Assembly: GCA_037385045.1 (NCBI GenBank)
Contig: JARRNJ010000027.1
Coordinates: 1 to 29,919 of the forward strand
Length of the DNA stretch: 29,919 bases
Source: JARRNJ01 sp037385045
Lineage (GTDB): Bacteria > Pseudomonadota > Gammaproteobacteria > JASBUN01
Direction of reading: 5' to 3'
The translations under genes were made by a program, and so were the position numbers. The notes below the pieces were generated by a model. It was given only the letters and a program-made list of their open reading frames with translations, was not told the DNA's origin and did no database searches. Positions 8,634-17,145 of the stretch are shown in pieces (position 1 is the stretch's first letter; the number at the start of each line of letters is the position of its first letter).

Positions 8634-8652
8634 CGCCGGCTGGCAGCCGGCG
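8634..8652. other. Perfect 8-bp hairpin after flhB
   Basis: CGCCGGCT and AGCCGGCG pair perfectly around a GGC loop, 21 bases after the flhB stop. Only CTGCTTCAT follows, so this is not a standard intrinsic terminator. It may stabilise the 3' end of the fliL-flhB transcript or assist termination before the flhA promoter. Confidence 0.5.
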
Positions 8653-8730
8653 CTGCTTCATGCCCGGAAAAAGTCCGTTAAAACAAAAAGATAAAATCTC
8701 CACCCAATGCCGCGCGAAGCGCCCGCAATA

Positions 8731-8746
8731 GGGTACGAAACTTGCA
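8731..8746 (+). promoter_or_regulatory. Sigma-54 promoter of flhA
   Basis: GGGTACG-AAAC-TTGCA has the invariant GG and GC elements at the correct ten-base separation, a perfect TTGCA -12 box and ACG at the -24 side. It departs from consensus at two less critical positions. Predicted start of transcription is near 8757, about 35 bases upstream of the flhA ATG at 8792. Its position after a 118-base non-coding gap fits a new unit flhA-flhF-fleN-fliA. Confidence 0.75.
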
Positions 8747-8791
8747 CCCCAGAGGGAAATCGCTGAATTCGTCACATTCTTGACGCCGCAT

Positions 8792-10897
8792 ATGGAACAG
8801 ACCGGAATCTTGACCAACCTGCAACAGGCGCTCCGCAACGGCATGGGGGCGCCGATTCTGCTGCTGATGCTGCTGGCGATGATCGTGGTGCCGTTGCCGC
8901 CGTTCGCCCTCGACGCCCTGTTCAGCTTCAATATTTCCCTGTCGCTGGTGGTGCTGTTGGCGGCGGTGTATGTCATGCGGCCCCTGGACTTTTCCATTTT
9001 TCCATCGGTATTGCTGCTCACCACCTTGCTGCGCCTGGCGTTGAACGTCGCCTCCACCCGGGTGGTGCTCCTGCACGGCCACAGCGGCCCCGCCGCCGCC
9101 GGCAAGGTGATCGAGTCGTTCGGTGAGTTCGTGATCGGCGGCAACTACGCCGTGGGCCTGGTGGTGTTCGCCATCCTGGTCATCATCAACTTCGTGGTGG
9201 TGACCAAGGGTGCCACCCGCGTTGCCGAGGTAAGCGCCCGCTTCACCCTGGATGCTCTGCCGGGCAAACAGATGGCCATCGACGCAGACCTGAACGCCGG
9301 TCTGCTGAGCCAGGAAGAAGCGGCCCGGCGCCGGGAAAGCGTACGCCAGGAGGCGGATTTCTACGGTTCCATGGACGGCGCCAGCAAATTCGTCCGCGGC
9401 GACGCCATTGCCGGCATCCTGATTCTGTTCATCAACATCATCGGCGGCCTCACGGTCGGCATCCTGCAGCATCACATGGCGTTGTCCGACGCGCTGCGCA
9501 ACTACACCCTGCTTACGATCGGTGACGGCCTGGTGGCCCAGATTCCATCGCTGCTGATCTCCACTGCGGCGGCCATCGTCGTCACCCGGGTGTCCTCCAG
9601 CAGCCAGGACATGGGCCAGCAGATCATGTCGCAACTGCTCGCCAATCCGCGGGTGCTGTGGATCACCGCGGGTATCCTCGGCCTCATGGGCATCATTCCC
9701 GGTATGCCCAATGTGGCGTTCCTGAGCCTGGCCGCGCTGTCCGGCGGCATCGCTTATCTCCTGACGTGGCGTCGTCAGCAGCCGACCGAGCCGCAGGAGG
9801 CGGAGGACGACACACCGCAGGAACGTGACGCGGAGGATTTGGGCTGGGAGGACGTGCATACCGTCGACATTATCGGCCTGGAGGTGGGCTACCGGCTGAT
9901 TCCGCTGGTGGACCGCAGCCAGGGCGGCGAGTTGATGGCCAAGATCCGCGGGGTGCGCAAGAAGCTGTCCCAGGAGCTGGGCTTCCTGGTTCAGCCGGTG
10001 CACATCCGCGACAACCTCGACCTGGCGCCCAGTGCCTACCGAATCTCGCTGCTGGGCGTGCCCGTGGCTGAAGCCGAGGTTTATCCGGACCGCGAGCTGG
10101 CCATCAATCCGGGCCGCGTGTTCGGCACCATCCAGGGCATCGCCACCAAGGATCCGGCATTCGGCCTCGACGCCGTCTGGATCGAGCCCGGCCAACGGGA
10201 CCAGGCCCAGACCATGGGCTACACGGTGGTCGACCCGAGCACCGTGATTGCCACCCAGCTGAGCCAGATCCTGCAGACCCACGCCCACGAGCTGCTTGGC
10301 CACGAGGAGGTACAGAAGCTGCTCGACGTGTTGGCGGCCAGCGCGCCCAAGCTGGTCGAGGATCTGGTGCCCAAGGCATTGCCGCTGACCGCGGTGTTGA
10401 AGGTCCTGCAGAATCTGCTCGAAGAGCAGATCCCGATTCGCGACCTGCGCACGATCGCCGAAACGTTGGCGGAGCACGCGCCGCAGAGTCAAGCGCCCGA
10501 CGTGCTCACGGCCTACGCGAGGGCCGCGCTGAGCCGTTCAATTGTCCAGCATATCAACGGGATGGCGCCAGAGCTGCCGGTGATCACGCTGGACCCGACG
10601 CTGGAACAGATATTGCACCAGTCGCTCCAGGCAGCTTCGGAGGGAGGCGCCGGTCTGGAACCGGGACTGGCGGACCAGCTGCACCAGGCATTGGCCGGCA
10701 ATGCGCAGCGCCAGGAGGCGGCGAACCAGCCGGCGGTGTTGCTGGTGGCGCCGATGCTGCGCAACTGGCTGGCGCGGTTGGTGCGGCACTCGATCCCCGG
10801 GTTGCACGTGCTGTCCTACAACGAAGTGCCGGACGACAAGCAGATCAAAGTGGTGGCGACCGTCGGACAACAACTCGAGGCCCAGGGAGCCGCCTGA
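8792..10897 (+). CDS. flhA: Flagellar export gate protein FlhA
   Basis: FlhA forms the nonameric export platform that binds substrates and chaperones and uses the proton motive force. The 701-residue product has about eight membrane spans in the first 330 residues and the FHIPEP-family signature around RLALNVASTRVVLLHG. It also has the cytoplasmic loop QMAIDADLNAGLLSQEEAAR and a long cytoplasmic domain ending near LSYNEVPDDKQIKVVATV. ATG 8792 is preferred; a TTG at 8780 would add four residues. The ribosome site is weak for either. A 71-base gap precedes flhF. Confidence 0.97.
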   Translation: MEQTGILTNLQQALRNGMGAPILLLMLLAMIVVPLPPFALDALFSFNISLSLVVLLAAVYVMRPLDFSIFPSVLLLTTLLRLALNVASTRVVLLHGHSGPAAAGKVIESFGEFVIGGNYAVGLVVFAILVIINFVVVTKGATRVAEVSARFTLDALPGKQMAIDADLNAGLLSQEEAARRRESVRQEADFYGSMDGASKFVRGDAIAGILILFINIIGGLTVGILQHHMALSDALRNYTLLTIGDGLVAQIPSLLISTAAAIVVTRVSSSSQDMGQQIMSQLLANPRVLWITAGILGLMGIIPGMPNVAFLSLAALSGGIAYLLTWRRQQPTEPQEAEDDTPQERDAEDLGWEDVHTVDIIGLEVGYRLIPLVDRSQGGELMAKIRGVRKKLSQELGFLVQPVHIRDNLDLAPSAYRISLLGVPVAEAEVYPDRELAINPGRVFGTIQGIATKDPAFGLDAVWIEPGQRDQAQTMGYTVVDPSTVIATQLSQILQTHAHELLGHEEVQKLLDVLAASAPKLVEDLVPKALPLTAVLKVLQNLLEEQIPIRDLRTIAETLAEHAPQSQAPDVLTAYARAALSRSIVQHINGMAPELPVITLDPTLEQILHQSLQAASEGGAGLEPGLADQLHQALAGNAQRQEAANQPAVLLVAPMLRNWLARLVRHSIPGLHVLSYNEVPDDKQIKVVATVGQQLEAQGAA

Positions 10898-10968
10898 TGA
10901 GCGTGAGGCAACCACCTGTGACACGCAAGCCAACGGGCCGGGACGCCGAACCGGTAAGGGTATAGCGC

Positions 10969-12177
10969 ATGAAGATCAAAAGATATTTTGCGCCGGATAT
11001 GCGCCAGGCCATTCGCAAGGTGCGCGAGGAACAGGGGCCCGATGCGGTCATTCTTTCGAACCGCCGCGTCAACGGCGGCATCGAGATCATCGCGGCGGTC
11101 GACTACGACGAGTCGTTGTTCGGGCAAGTGGCCCAGGACCGTGCGCCTGCGGTCGCTGCTCCCGAGCCGGCCGCCGACGATGGGGTGGAGCGAGAGAATA
11201 CGCCGGCGCCTGCAGCGTCCGCCGGGGTCGAGTGGGCACAGGATCCGGTGCTGATGGAAATGCGCCAGGAGATCCGCAGCCTGCGCGGGTTGTTGGAAAA
11301 CCAATTGTCTCATTTGGCGTGGGGAGACTTGGCGCGCAGCAATCCGCTGCGCGCCGGGGTGCTGCAGCGGTTCCGGGACATGAGCCTGGGCTCCGACCTC
11401 AGCCAGCAGTTGGCTGAACAGGTCCACGAAGCCGACGATCTTGAGCACGCCTGGCGCCAGGCCCTGGCACGGCTCGCCCATCGGATCGACGTGACCGACG
11501 ACGACATTCTGACCCGCGGCGGTGTGGTGAGCCTGGTCGGGCCGACGGGTGTCGGCAAGACCACTATGGTCGCCAAGCTGGCCGCCCGCTATGCGTTGCG
11601 CCACGGCAAACGCCACGTGGCGCTGGTGTCCACGGACAGCTTCCGGATCGGCGCTCATGAACAACTGCAGACGTTCGGCCAGTTGCTCGGCGTGTCCGTG
11701 TATTCGGCCCCGGACAGCGATTCGCTGAGCAAGGTGCTCACCGACCTGGCGGACAAACACCTGGTGCTGATTGATACGGCCGGTATGAGCCAGCGTGACA
11801 TCCGGCTGAGCGAGCAGTTGGCGACTCTGCAGCATGTGGACCGCGAGATTCTTACCTACCTGGTGTTGTCCGCGAACATACACGGCTCGACGGCCGACGA
11901 AGTCGTACGCACCTTCCGCCGGGTGCCCTTGCACGGATGCATCCTGACCAAGCTCGATGAGTCCGCCTGCCTTGGTGGCCCCCTTTCGGCGGTGATTCGC
12001 TACCGTCTGCCGGTGGCCTATGTCGGCGACGGGCAGCGGGTTCCGGAAGACGTACATCCGGCCCGCGCCCACAGCCTGGTCAGTCGTGCGGTGGCTCTGA
12101 TGCAGCAGGCCGAGTCGTGCTCGGTCCTCTCAACCATCGATGAAAGCTACGGGAAAATGGCTAATGCTCATGTCTGA
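10969..12177 (+). CDS. flhF: Signal recognition particle-type GTPase FlhF
   Basis: FlhF is the SRP-family GTPase that places the flagellum at the cell pole. The 402-residue product has the N-terminal MKIKRYFAPDMRQAIRKVR basic domain, an acidic/Ala-rich linker (about 55-85), and an NG domain with P-loop GPTGVGKTT (residues 191-199), STDSFRIGAHEQLQ, DTAGMSQRD and LTKLDESACLGGPLS. Length and motifs are normal. Its 3' end overlaps the start of fleN, its usual partner, which restrains flagellar number. Confidence 0.97.
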   Translation: MKIKRYFAPDMRQAIRKVREEQGPDAVILSNRRVNGGIEIIAAVDYDESLFGQVAQDRAPAVAAPEPAADDGVERENTPAPAASAGVEWAQDPVLMEMRQEIRSLRGLLENQLSHLAWGDLARSNPLRAGVLQRFRDMSLGSDLSQQLAEQVHEADDLEHAWRQALARLAHRIDVTDDDILTRGGVVSLVGPTGVGKTTMVAKLAARYALRHGKRHVALVSTDSFRIGAHEQLQTFGQLLGVSVYSAPDSDSLSKVLTDLADKHLVLIDTAGMSQRDIRLSEQLATLQHVDREILTYLVLSANIHGSTADEVVRTFRRVPLHGCILTKLDESACLGGPLSAVIRYRLPVAYVGDGQRVPEDVHPARAHSLVSRAVALMQQAESCSVLSTIDESYGKMANAHV

Positions 12178-13051
12178 GAAACAAACGGATCAAGCCGCGG
12201 GGCTGCGCCGGATGCTCAATCCCAAGCCTGTACAGGTGATTGCCGTAACCGGCGGCAAAGGAGGGGTCGGCAAGACCAACATATCCGTGAATCTGGCGCT
12301 GGCCATGGTCGGCGAGGGCAAGGAAGTCATGCTCATGGACGCGGATCTTGGGCTGGCCAACGTCGACGTGCTGCTGGGCCTGAAGCCCGCCTACAACCTT
12401 TCCCACGTGATCAGCGGCCAGCACACCCTTGAGGAAGTGCTGGTGGAAGGGCCGGGTGGTCTTAAGATCATACCCGCCGCGTCCGGCATCCAGATGATGT
12501 CGGAGCTGAGCGCCGCCGAGCACGCCGGCGTGATACGTGCGTTCAGCGATCTGAGCTTCGATCTCGATGCGCTGATCGTTGACACCGCCGCCGGAATTTC
12601 CGACAGCGTCGTCAGCTTTTCCCGCGCCGCCCAGGAGGTGGTGGTGGTGGTCTGCGATGAACCCGCGTCACTGACCGACGCATATGCCTTGATGAAGGTG
12701 CTCAACCGGGACCACGGGGTGCGGCGGTTTCACGTGCTGTCCAACATGAGCCACAGCGCCCAGGAAGGGCGCGAAATGTTTGCGAAGCTGGTCGGCGTCG
12801 CCGACCGCTTTCTCGACGTGACCCTGAACTACATGGGCACGGTGCCCTACGACGAATATTTGATCAAAGCGGTCAAGAAACAGCGCCCGGTTGTCGACGC
12901 CTACCCCCGCAGCCGCTCTGCCATGGCATTCAAGAACCTGGCCCAAAAGGCCGATAAATGGCCGAAACCATCCATGGCTGCGGGACACCTTGAGTTCTTC
13001 GTGGAGCGTCTAATCCGCTCCGGATTCAGTGAAGCGGAGTCCTTGTCATGA
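12164..13051 (+). CDS. fleN: Flagellar number regulator FleN (FlhG), MinD/ParA-like ATPase
   Basis: FleN is a MinD-like ATPase that antagonises FlhF and the master activator FleQ, limiting the number of polar flagella. The product (295 residues from ATG 12164) carries the deviant Walker A GGKGGVGKTN (about residues 30-39), DADLGLANVDVLLGL, and IVDTAAGISDSVVSFSRAA. It ends in a basic/hydrophobic helix suited to membrane targeting. The start is ambiguous: ATGs at 12140, 12164 and 12170 are all in frame. GGGA 9 bases before 12164 favours that one. It overlaps flhF, and its stop overlaps the fliA ATG as ATGA. Confidence 0.95.
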   Translation: MLMSEKQTDQAAGLRRMLNPKPVQVIAVTGGKGGVGKTNISVNLALAMVGEGKEVMLMDADLGLANVDVLLGLKPAYNLSHVISGQHTLEEVLVEGPGGLKIIPAASGIQMMSELSAAEHAGVIRAFSDLSFDLDALIVDTAAGISDSVVSFSRAAQEVVVVVCDEPASLTDAYALMKVLNRDHGVRRFHVLSNMSHSAQEGREMFAKLVGVADRFLDVTLNYMGTVPYDEYLIKAVKKQRPVVDAYPRSRSAMAFKNLAQKADKWPKPSMAAGHLEFFVERLIRSGFSEAESLS

Positions 13052-13785
13052 ATGGATACGCCATGTATGCAGAAGCCCCCGAACGGTCGTGTCAGGACGA
13101 TCTGGTTACACGTAATGTCTCGCTGGTCAAGCGCATTGCCTATCACCTGGTCAGCCGGCTGCCGCCAAGCGTGCAGGTCGAAGACCTGATCCAGGCCGGC
13201 ATGATCGGCCTCCTGGAAGCGGCGCGAAACTATAACGCGTCCCAGGGCGCAAGCTTTGAGACTTACGCCGGAATTCGCATCCGCGGTGCAATGCTGGACG
13301 AGATTCGCCGTTCGGACTGGACGCCGCGCTCGGTACACCGCAAGGTGCGGATGGTAGCCGAGGCGGTGCGTACGATCGAGAACGAAGTGGGCCGTGACGC
13401 CCGCGACAACGAGGTGGCGGAAGCGCTGGAGATGTCCCTCGATGAGTACCACCAGATACTGAAAGATGCCGCCGGCTGCCGGGTATTCAGCTTCGACGAT
13501 CCGTCGGTCCTGGGCGAAGACTACGAGGTGAGACTGCCGTCGGGCCAAAGCGGCCCGCTGGAATTGTTGCAGCACGAGGACTTTCAAGCCGGCCTGGCCG
13601 AGGCGATTGCCGGTTTGCCCGAGCGCGAACGCCTGGTGATGTCGCTGTACTACGACGAAGAGTTGAATCTCAGGGAGATCGGCGACGTGCTCGGCGTGAG
13701 TGAGTCGCGCGTATGCCAGATCCACGGGCAGGCGTTGATCCGCCTGCGCGCGCGTATGACGGAGTGGGTTTCGGATGCGGACTGA
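13048..13785 (+). CDS. fliA: Flagellar sigma factor FliA (sigma-28)
   Basis: FliA directs RNA polymerase to late flagellar and chemotaxis promoters. The 245-residue product has region 2 (VEDLIQAGMIGLLEAARNYN, FETYAGIRIRGAMLDEIR), region 3 (DNEVAEALEMSLDEYHQ) and region 4 with its helix-turn-helix (LREIGDVLGVSESRVCQIHG). Length is normal. ATG overlaps the fleN stop by 4 bases, so expression is coupled to the flhA-flhF-fleN transcript. A near-perfect FliA promoter upstream of cheW in this window is a likely target. Confidence 0.98.
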   Translation: MNGYAMYAEAPERSCQDDLVTRNVSLVKRIAYHLVSRLPPSVQVEDLIQAGMIGLLEAARNYNASQGASFETYAGIRIRGAMLDEIRRSDWTPRSVHRKVRMVAEAVRTIENEVGRDARDNEVAEALEMSLDEYHQILKDAAGCRVFSFDDPSVLGEDYEVRLPSGQSGPLELLQHEDFQAGLAEAIAGLPERERLVMSLYYDEELNLREIGDVLGVSESRVCQIHGQALIRLRARMTEWVSDAD

Positions 13786-13829
13786 AGACTCTCGACTGAA
13801 CTGCGGCGCGAAACTGAAGCCTGTACGGT

Positions 13830-13835
13830 AGGAGG
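13830..13835 (+). promoter_or_regulatory. Strong ribosome binding site that selects a TTG start for cheY
   Basis: AGGAGG lies 5 bases before TTG 13841 and 17 bases before the first ATG (13853). The spacing favours the TTG codon. Confidence 0.65.
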
Positions 13836-13840
13836 CTGTT

Positions 13841-14236
13841 TTGGACAAGAACATGAAGATTCTCATCGTGGACGACTTCTCCACGATGCGGCGCATCATC
13901 AAGAACCTGCTGCGCGATCTCGGCTACAACAACACCGCTGAAGCGGACGACGGCAAGACGGCGTTGCCCGTGCTGCAGAGCGGGGCCTTCGATTTTGTGA
14001 TCACGGACTGGAACATGCCGGGCATGAGCGGGCTGGACCTTCTCAAAGCCGTGCGTGCGGATTCCAAATTGGCATCCTTGCCGGTGTTGATGGTGACGGC
14101 CGAGTCAAAACGCGACCAGATCATCGAAGCCGCACAGGCCGGCGTCAACGGTTACATCGTCAAACCGTTCACCGCAGCGACGCTGAAGGAGAAAATCGAC
14201 AAGATCTACGAACGCTTGGCAGCCACTTCGGCCTGA
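13841..14236 (+). CDS. cheY: Chemotaxis response regulator CheY
   Basis: CheY is phosphorylated by CheA and binds FliM to reverse the motor. The 131-residue product (from TTG 13841, MDKNMKILIVDDF) is a single receiver domain with the acidic pocket D11-D12, phospho-acceptor D56 (TDWNMPGMSG), T86 (MVTAES) and K108 (VKPF). All catalytic residues are intact. Starting at ATG 13853 would remove only four residues. It opens the chemotaxis segment, 55 bases after fliA and just ahead of cheZ. Confidence 0.97.
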   Translation: MDKNMKILIVDDFSTMRRIIKNLLRDLGYNNTAEADDGKTALPVLQSGAFDFVITDWNMPGMSGLDLLKAVRADSKLASLPVLMVTAESKRDQIIEAAQAGVNGYIVKPFTAATLKEKIDKIYERLAATSA

Positions 14237-14262
14237 GCTCGCGGCGCATGGGGGAAGGCGAA

Positions 14263-14994
14263 ATGATGGGAGAGGAAGCGCTCAACCAGGCACGGCAGCT
14301 GGTGCGCGAGCTGGAGGCGGGAAACGAAACCGAGGCGCGCCGGGTGCTGGACGGCCTGACCCGGCTCCGCGAGGCGGATCTGTACCGCGAGCTGGGCAAG
14401 CTGACGCGCGAATTGCACGACGCCTTGTCCAATTTCCGCTTGGATTCACGCATTGCGGGTTTGGCCGAACAGGAGATACCGGACGCGAGGGAACGCTTGA
14501 ACTACGTGATCAACATGACCGAAGAGGCCGCCAACAAGACGCTCGGTGCAGTGGAGGAATCGATTCCGGTATCGGAGCAACTACAGGAACGGTCAGCCGA
14601 CCTGTCGCAGCGCTGGGCACTATTCCGCAAGCGGGAGCTGTCAGTGGACCAGTTCCGCGAACTCAGCCGCGCCCTGGACGACTTTTTCCCGTTCGTGGAA
14701 CAGAGCACCCAGCTGGTGCAGAGCAATCTCTCCGAGGTGTTGATGGCCCAGGGCTTCCAGGATCTCACCGGGCAGATCATCCGTAGAGTGATTCGCCTGG
14801 TTCAGGACGTGGAGGAGAGCCTCGTGGACCTTATTCGCCTTTCCGGCGGAGAACGGGGTGCGGTGACGGAAGCCGAGGAGCAACAGGACAAGATCAAGGC
14901 GCAGGGCCCGCAGGTGCCGGGCGTGGACGACGCCGACAACATGATGCAAGGCCAGGATGCAGTGGACGATCTATTGTCCAGCCTCGGCTTTTAA
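14263..14994 (+). CDS. cheZ: CheY-P phosphatase CheZ
   Basis: CheZ dephosphorylates CheY-P. The product (about 243 residues) is a long helical hairpin with the catalytic stretch LMAQGFQDLTGQIIRRVI, whose Asp and Gln correspond to the known catalytic pair. It ends in the CheY-binding peptide DDLLSSLGF. The start is uncertain: ATGs at 14248, 14263 and 14266 are in frame; GGGGAAGG at 14251-14258 favours 14263 or 14266. It sits between cheY and cheA, with the cheA ribosome site overlapping its stop codon. Confidence 0.95.
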   Translation: MMGEEALNQARQLVRELEAGNETEARRVLDGLTRLREADLYRELGKLTRELHDALSNFRLDSRIAGLAEQEIPDARERLNYVINMTEEAANKTLGAVEESIPVSEQLQERSADLSQRWALFRKRELSVDQFRELSRALDDFFPFVEQSTQLVQSNLSEVLMAQGFQDLTGQIIRRVIRLVQDVEESLVDLIRLSGGERGAVTEAEEQQDKIKAQGPQVPGVDDADNMMQGQDAVDDLLSSLGF

Positions 14995-15005
14995 GGAGAC
15001 CGGCG

Positions 15006-17060
15006 ATGACATTGGAGGCCGACGACGACATTCTTCAGGACTTTCTGGTCGAGGCTGGCGAGATCCTCGAGCAGTTGGGCGAGCAATTGGTGGAGCTCGA
15101 ACAGAGTCCGCAGGACGCGGATCTGCTCAACGCCGTGTTTCGTGGGTTTCACACCGTCAAGGGCGGCGCCGGGTTTCTCGGGCTTACGCCGATGGTCGAG
15201 GTCTGCCACCGCGCCGAGGACGTGTTCAATGTGCTGCGCCAAGGCGAGCGCCACGTCGATACCGGGTTGATGGACGCGGTGCTCCAGGTGCTCGATATCG
15301 TCAATGAGCAGTTCAACCAGATTTCCTCGGGCGAAGAGCCGACTGCGGCACCGGACGAGCTGCTGAAGCGGCTCGAAGCCCTGGCCGTGCCGGGCGGCGA
15401 AGCGCCGGACACTGGCGCGCAGGCGAACGCATCCGCTGCGACGCCGGCGACGGGTGGTGAAGGTGACGCCGCCGACGACGAGTTCGAAACGCTCCTGGAC
15501 GCCGCTGCCGCCGGCAACTCCCAGGCCGGTACTGCGCCGCCGACGGCAGCGGGTGCGGGCGGAGGCGGTGACGACATCTCCGAGGAGGAATTCGAGCAGC
15601 TACTGGACGATTTGCACGGTACCGGCCGTCACAGCGGTACGCCCCACCCGCACGAAGCGCCGGCCGCCGCCCCCCGGGGTGCAGCCGCATCGGACGAGAT
15701 CACCGACGAAGAATTCGAGCAGCTGCTGGACGAGCTTCATGGGAACGGACAGCACGGCGGAACGCCCGCAGCGCAGCCGCAGGCGGCAGCGGCGGCGCCA
15801 CAACCGGAGCCGGCGCATGCCGCAGCCCCGAAACCGGTGGAGCATGCCACGGCATCCAGCGCGCCGGCCAAACATCCGGCACGCCCGGCAGCGGAGCCGA
15901 CGGTACGGGTCGATACCCGCCGGTTGGACGACATCATGAATATGGTCGGCGAGCTGGTGCTGGTCCGCAACCGCTTGTCCACGCTCAAGGCGAGCATGGA
16001 GAACGAAGCGGTGTCCAAGGCCGTTGCCAATCTGGATCTGGTGACCGCGGATTTGCAGGCGGCGGTGATGAAGACCCGCATGCAGCCGATCAAGAAGGTT
16101 TTTGGGCGGTTTCCCCGCGTGGTGCGCGACCTGGCGCGCAGTCTCAAAAAGGAAGTGGAACTGGAGATGGTGGGCGAGGAAACCGATCTGGACAAGAATC
16201 TGGTCGAGGCGCTCGCCGATCCCCTGGTGCACCTGGTGCGCAATGCCGTTGACCACGGTGTCGAGGCGCCGGATGTTCGTGAAGCCGCCGGCAAGCCGCG
16301 CGTGGGACGCGTCGTGCTGCAAGCGGCTCAGGAAGGCGATCATATTCTGTTGACCATCAAGGACGACGGAGCCGGCATGGACCCGGAAGTGCTCCGGCGC
16401 GTCGCTGTCGAAAAGGGCGTGATGGACGTCGACTCGGCCGCACGTCTGGACGACAAGGACTGCTACAACCTGATCTTCGCGCCCGGCTTTTCCACCAAGG
16501 CGGAAATCTCGGACGTTTCCGGCCGCGGCGTGGGCATGGACGTCGTCAAAACCCGCATTGCCCAACTCAATGGCACCGTCGAGATCGATTCCCAGCTCGG
16601 CAAAGGCAGCCGCCTCAGTATCAAGCTGCCGTTGACCCTGGCTATCCTGCCCACGCTGATGGTGAAAGTGGGCAAACGGCCATTCGCCATGCCGCTGTCG
16701 AACGTAAGCGAGATATTCCATCTGGAAAACGGGCGGACCAATGTGGTGGACGGACAGCTGTGTGTCATGGTGCGGGGCAAAGCGCTGCCGCTGTTCTATC
16801 TGCGCGAATGGCTGGTACGCAACCCGGGCGACAGGGTCGAATCGGATAACGACCAGGTCATTGTTGCGCACGTGGCCAATCAGCGCGTCGGGCTGGTGGT
16901 CAACCAGGTACTCGGGCAGGAAGAAGTGGTGATCAAGCCGCTCGGCGCGCTGCTGCATGGGATGGCCGGATTTGCCGGGGCAACCATCACCGGCGACGGG
17001 CGGATCGCACTGATTCTGGACCTGCCGGGGCTTATGAAGGCGTACGCACGCAGAGGGTAG
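15006..17060 (+). CDS. cheA: Chemotaxis histidine kinase CheA
   Basis: CheA is the array-bound kinase that phosphorylates CheY and CheB. The 684-residue product has an HPt/P1 domain (about 8-110) with phospho-acceptor His49 in RGFHTVKGGAGFLGL. A long Ala/Pro-rich linker (about 120-300) follows, then P3 dimerisation (VDTRRLDDIMNMVGELVLVR), the P4 ATPase with N box HLVRNAVDHGVE, DDGAGMD and FAPGFSTKAEISDVSGRGVG, and a CheW-like P5 at the C-terminus. A folded P2 CheY-binding domain is not evident. Instead the linker has three FE(Q/T)LLD-type motifs (Phe160, Phe196, Phe237) resembling the FliM CheY-binding peptide. TAAGGAG precedes ATG 15006 at good spacing. Confidence 0.97.
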   Translation: MTLEADDDILQDFLVEAGEILEQLGEQLVELEQSPQDADLLNAVFRGFHTVKGGAGFLGLTPMVEVCHRAEDVFNVLRQGERHVDTGLMDAVLQVLDIVNEQFNQISSGEEPTAAPDELLKRLEALAVPGGEAPDTGAQANASAATPATGGEGDAADDEFETLLDAAAAGNSQAGTAPPTAAGAGGGGDDISEEEFEQLLDDLHGTGRHSGTPHPHEAPAAAPRGAAASDEITDEEFEQLLDELHGNGQHGGTPAAQPQAAAAAPQPEPAHAAAPKPVEHATASSAPAKHPARPAAEPTVRVDTRRLDDIMNMVGELVLVRNRLSTLKASMENEAVSKAVANLDLVTADLQAAVMKTRMQPIKKVFGRFPRVVRDLARSLKKEVELEMVGEETDLDKNLVEALADPLVHLVRNAVDHGVEAPDVREAAGKPRVGRVVLQAAQEGDHILLTIKDDGAGMDPEVLRRVAVEKGVMDVDSAARLDDKDCYNLIFAPGFSTKAEISDVSGRGVGMDVVKTRIAQLNGTVEIDSQLGKGSRLSIKLPLTLAILPTLMVKVGKRPFAMPLSNVSEIFHLENGRTNVVDGQLCVMVRGKALPLFYLREWLVRNPGDRVESDNDQVIVAHVANQRVGLVVNQVLGQEEVVIKPLGALLHGMAGFAGATITGDGRIALILDLPGLMKAYARRG
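15480..15770 (+). repeat. Internal repeats in the CheA linker (FEQLLD motif, three copies)
   Basis: Copies read DEFETLLDAA (Phe160), EEFEQLLDDLHG (Phe196) and EEFEQLLDELHG (Phe237), spaced 36 and 41 residues apart. The last two are each followed by a His/Gly-rich GRHSGTP or GQHGGTP tail. The repeats lie between the P1 and P3 domains in otherwise disordered Ala/Pro-rich sequence. Confidence 0.85.
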
Positions 17061-17145
17061 TCAAGCGGAGTCGTGCTCGGGCCCCGCTGGGCGCGGCGCC
17101 GACACTCACCGTGTGATCGCGTAAGGAGCGGTAGGAGCATTTCTG

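Noticed and set aside
8640..8656. Sigma-54-like TGGCAGCC...CTGCTT after flhB
   Set aside because: GG and GC are 11 bases apart instead of 10; the match at 8731-8746 has correct spacing.
7444..9144. Long minus-strand open frame (566 codons) opposite flhB and flhA
   Set aside because: Shadow of two well-conserved plus-strand genes in GC-rich DNA; His/Arg-rich translation with no family signature.
8678..10492. Minus-strand open frame of 604 codons opposite flhA
   Set aside because: Same reason: it mirrors flhA codons, is very Gln/His/Arg-rich, and has no ribosome site or domain.
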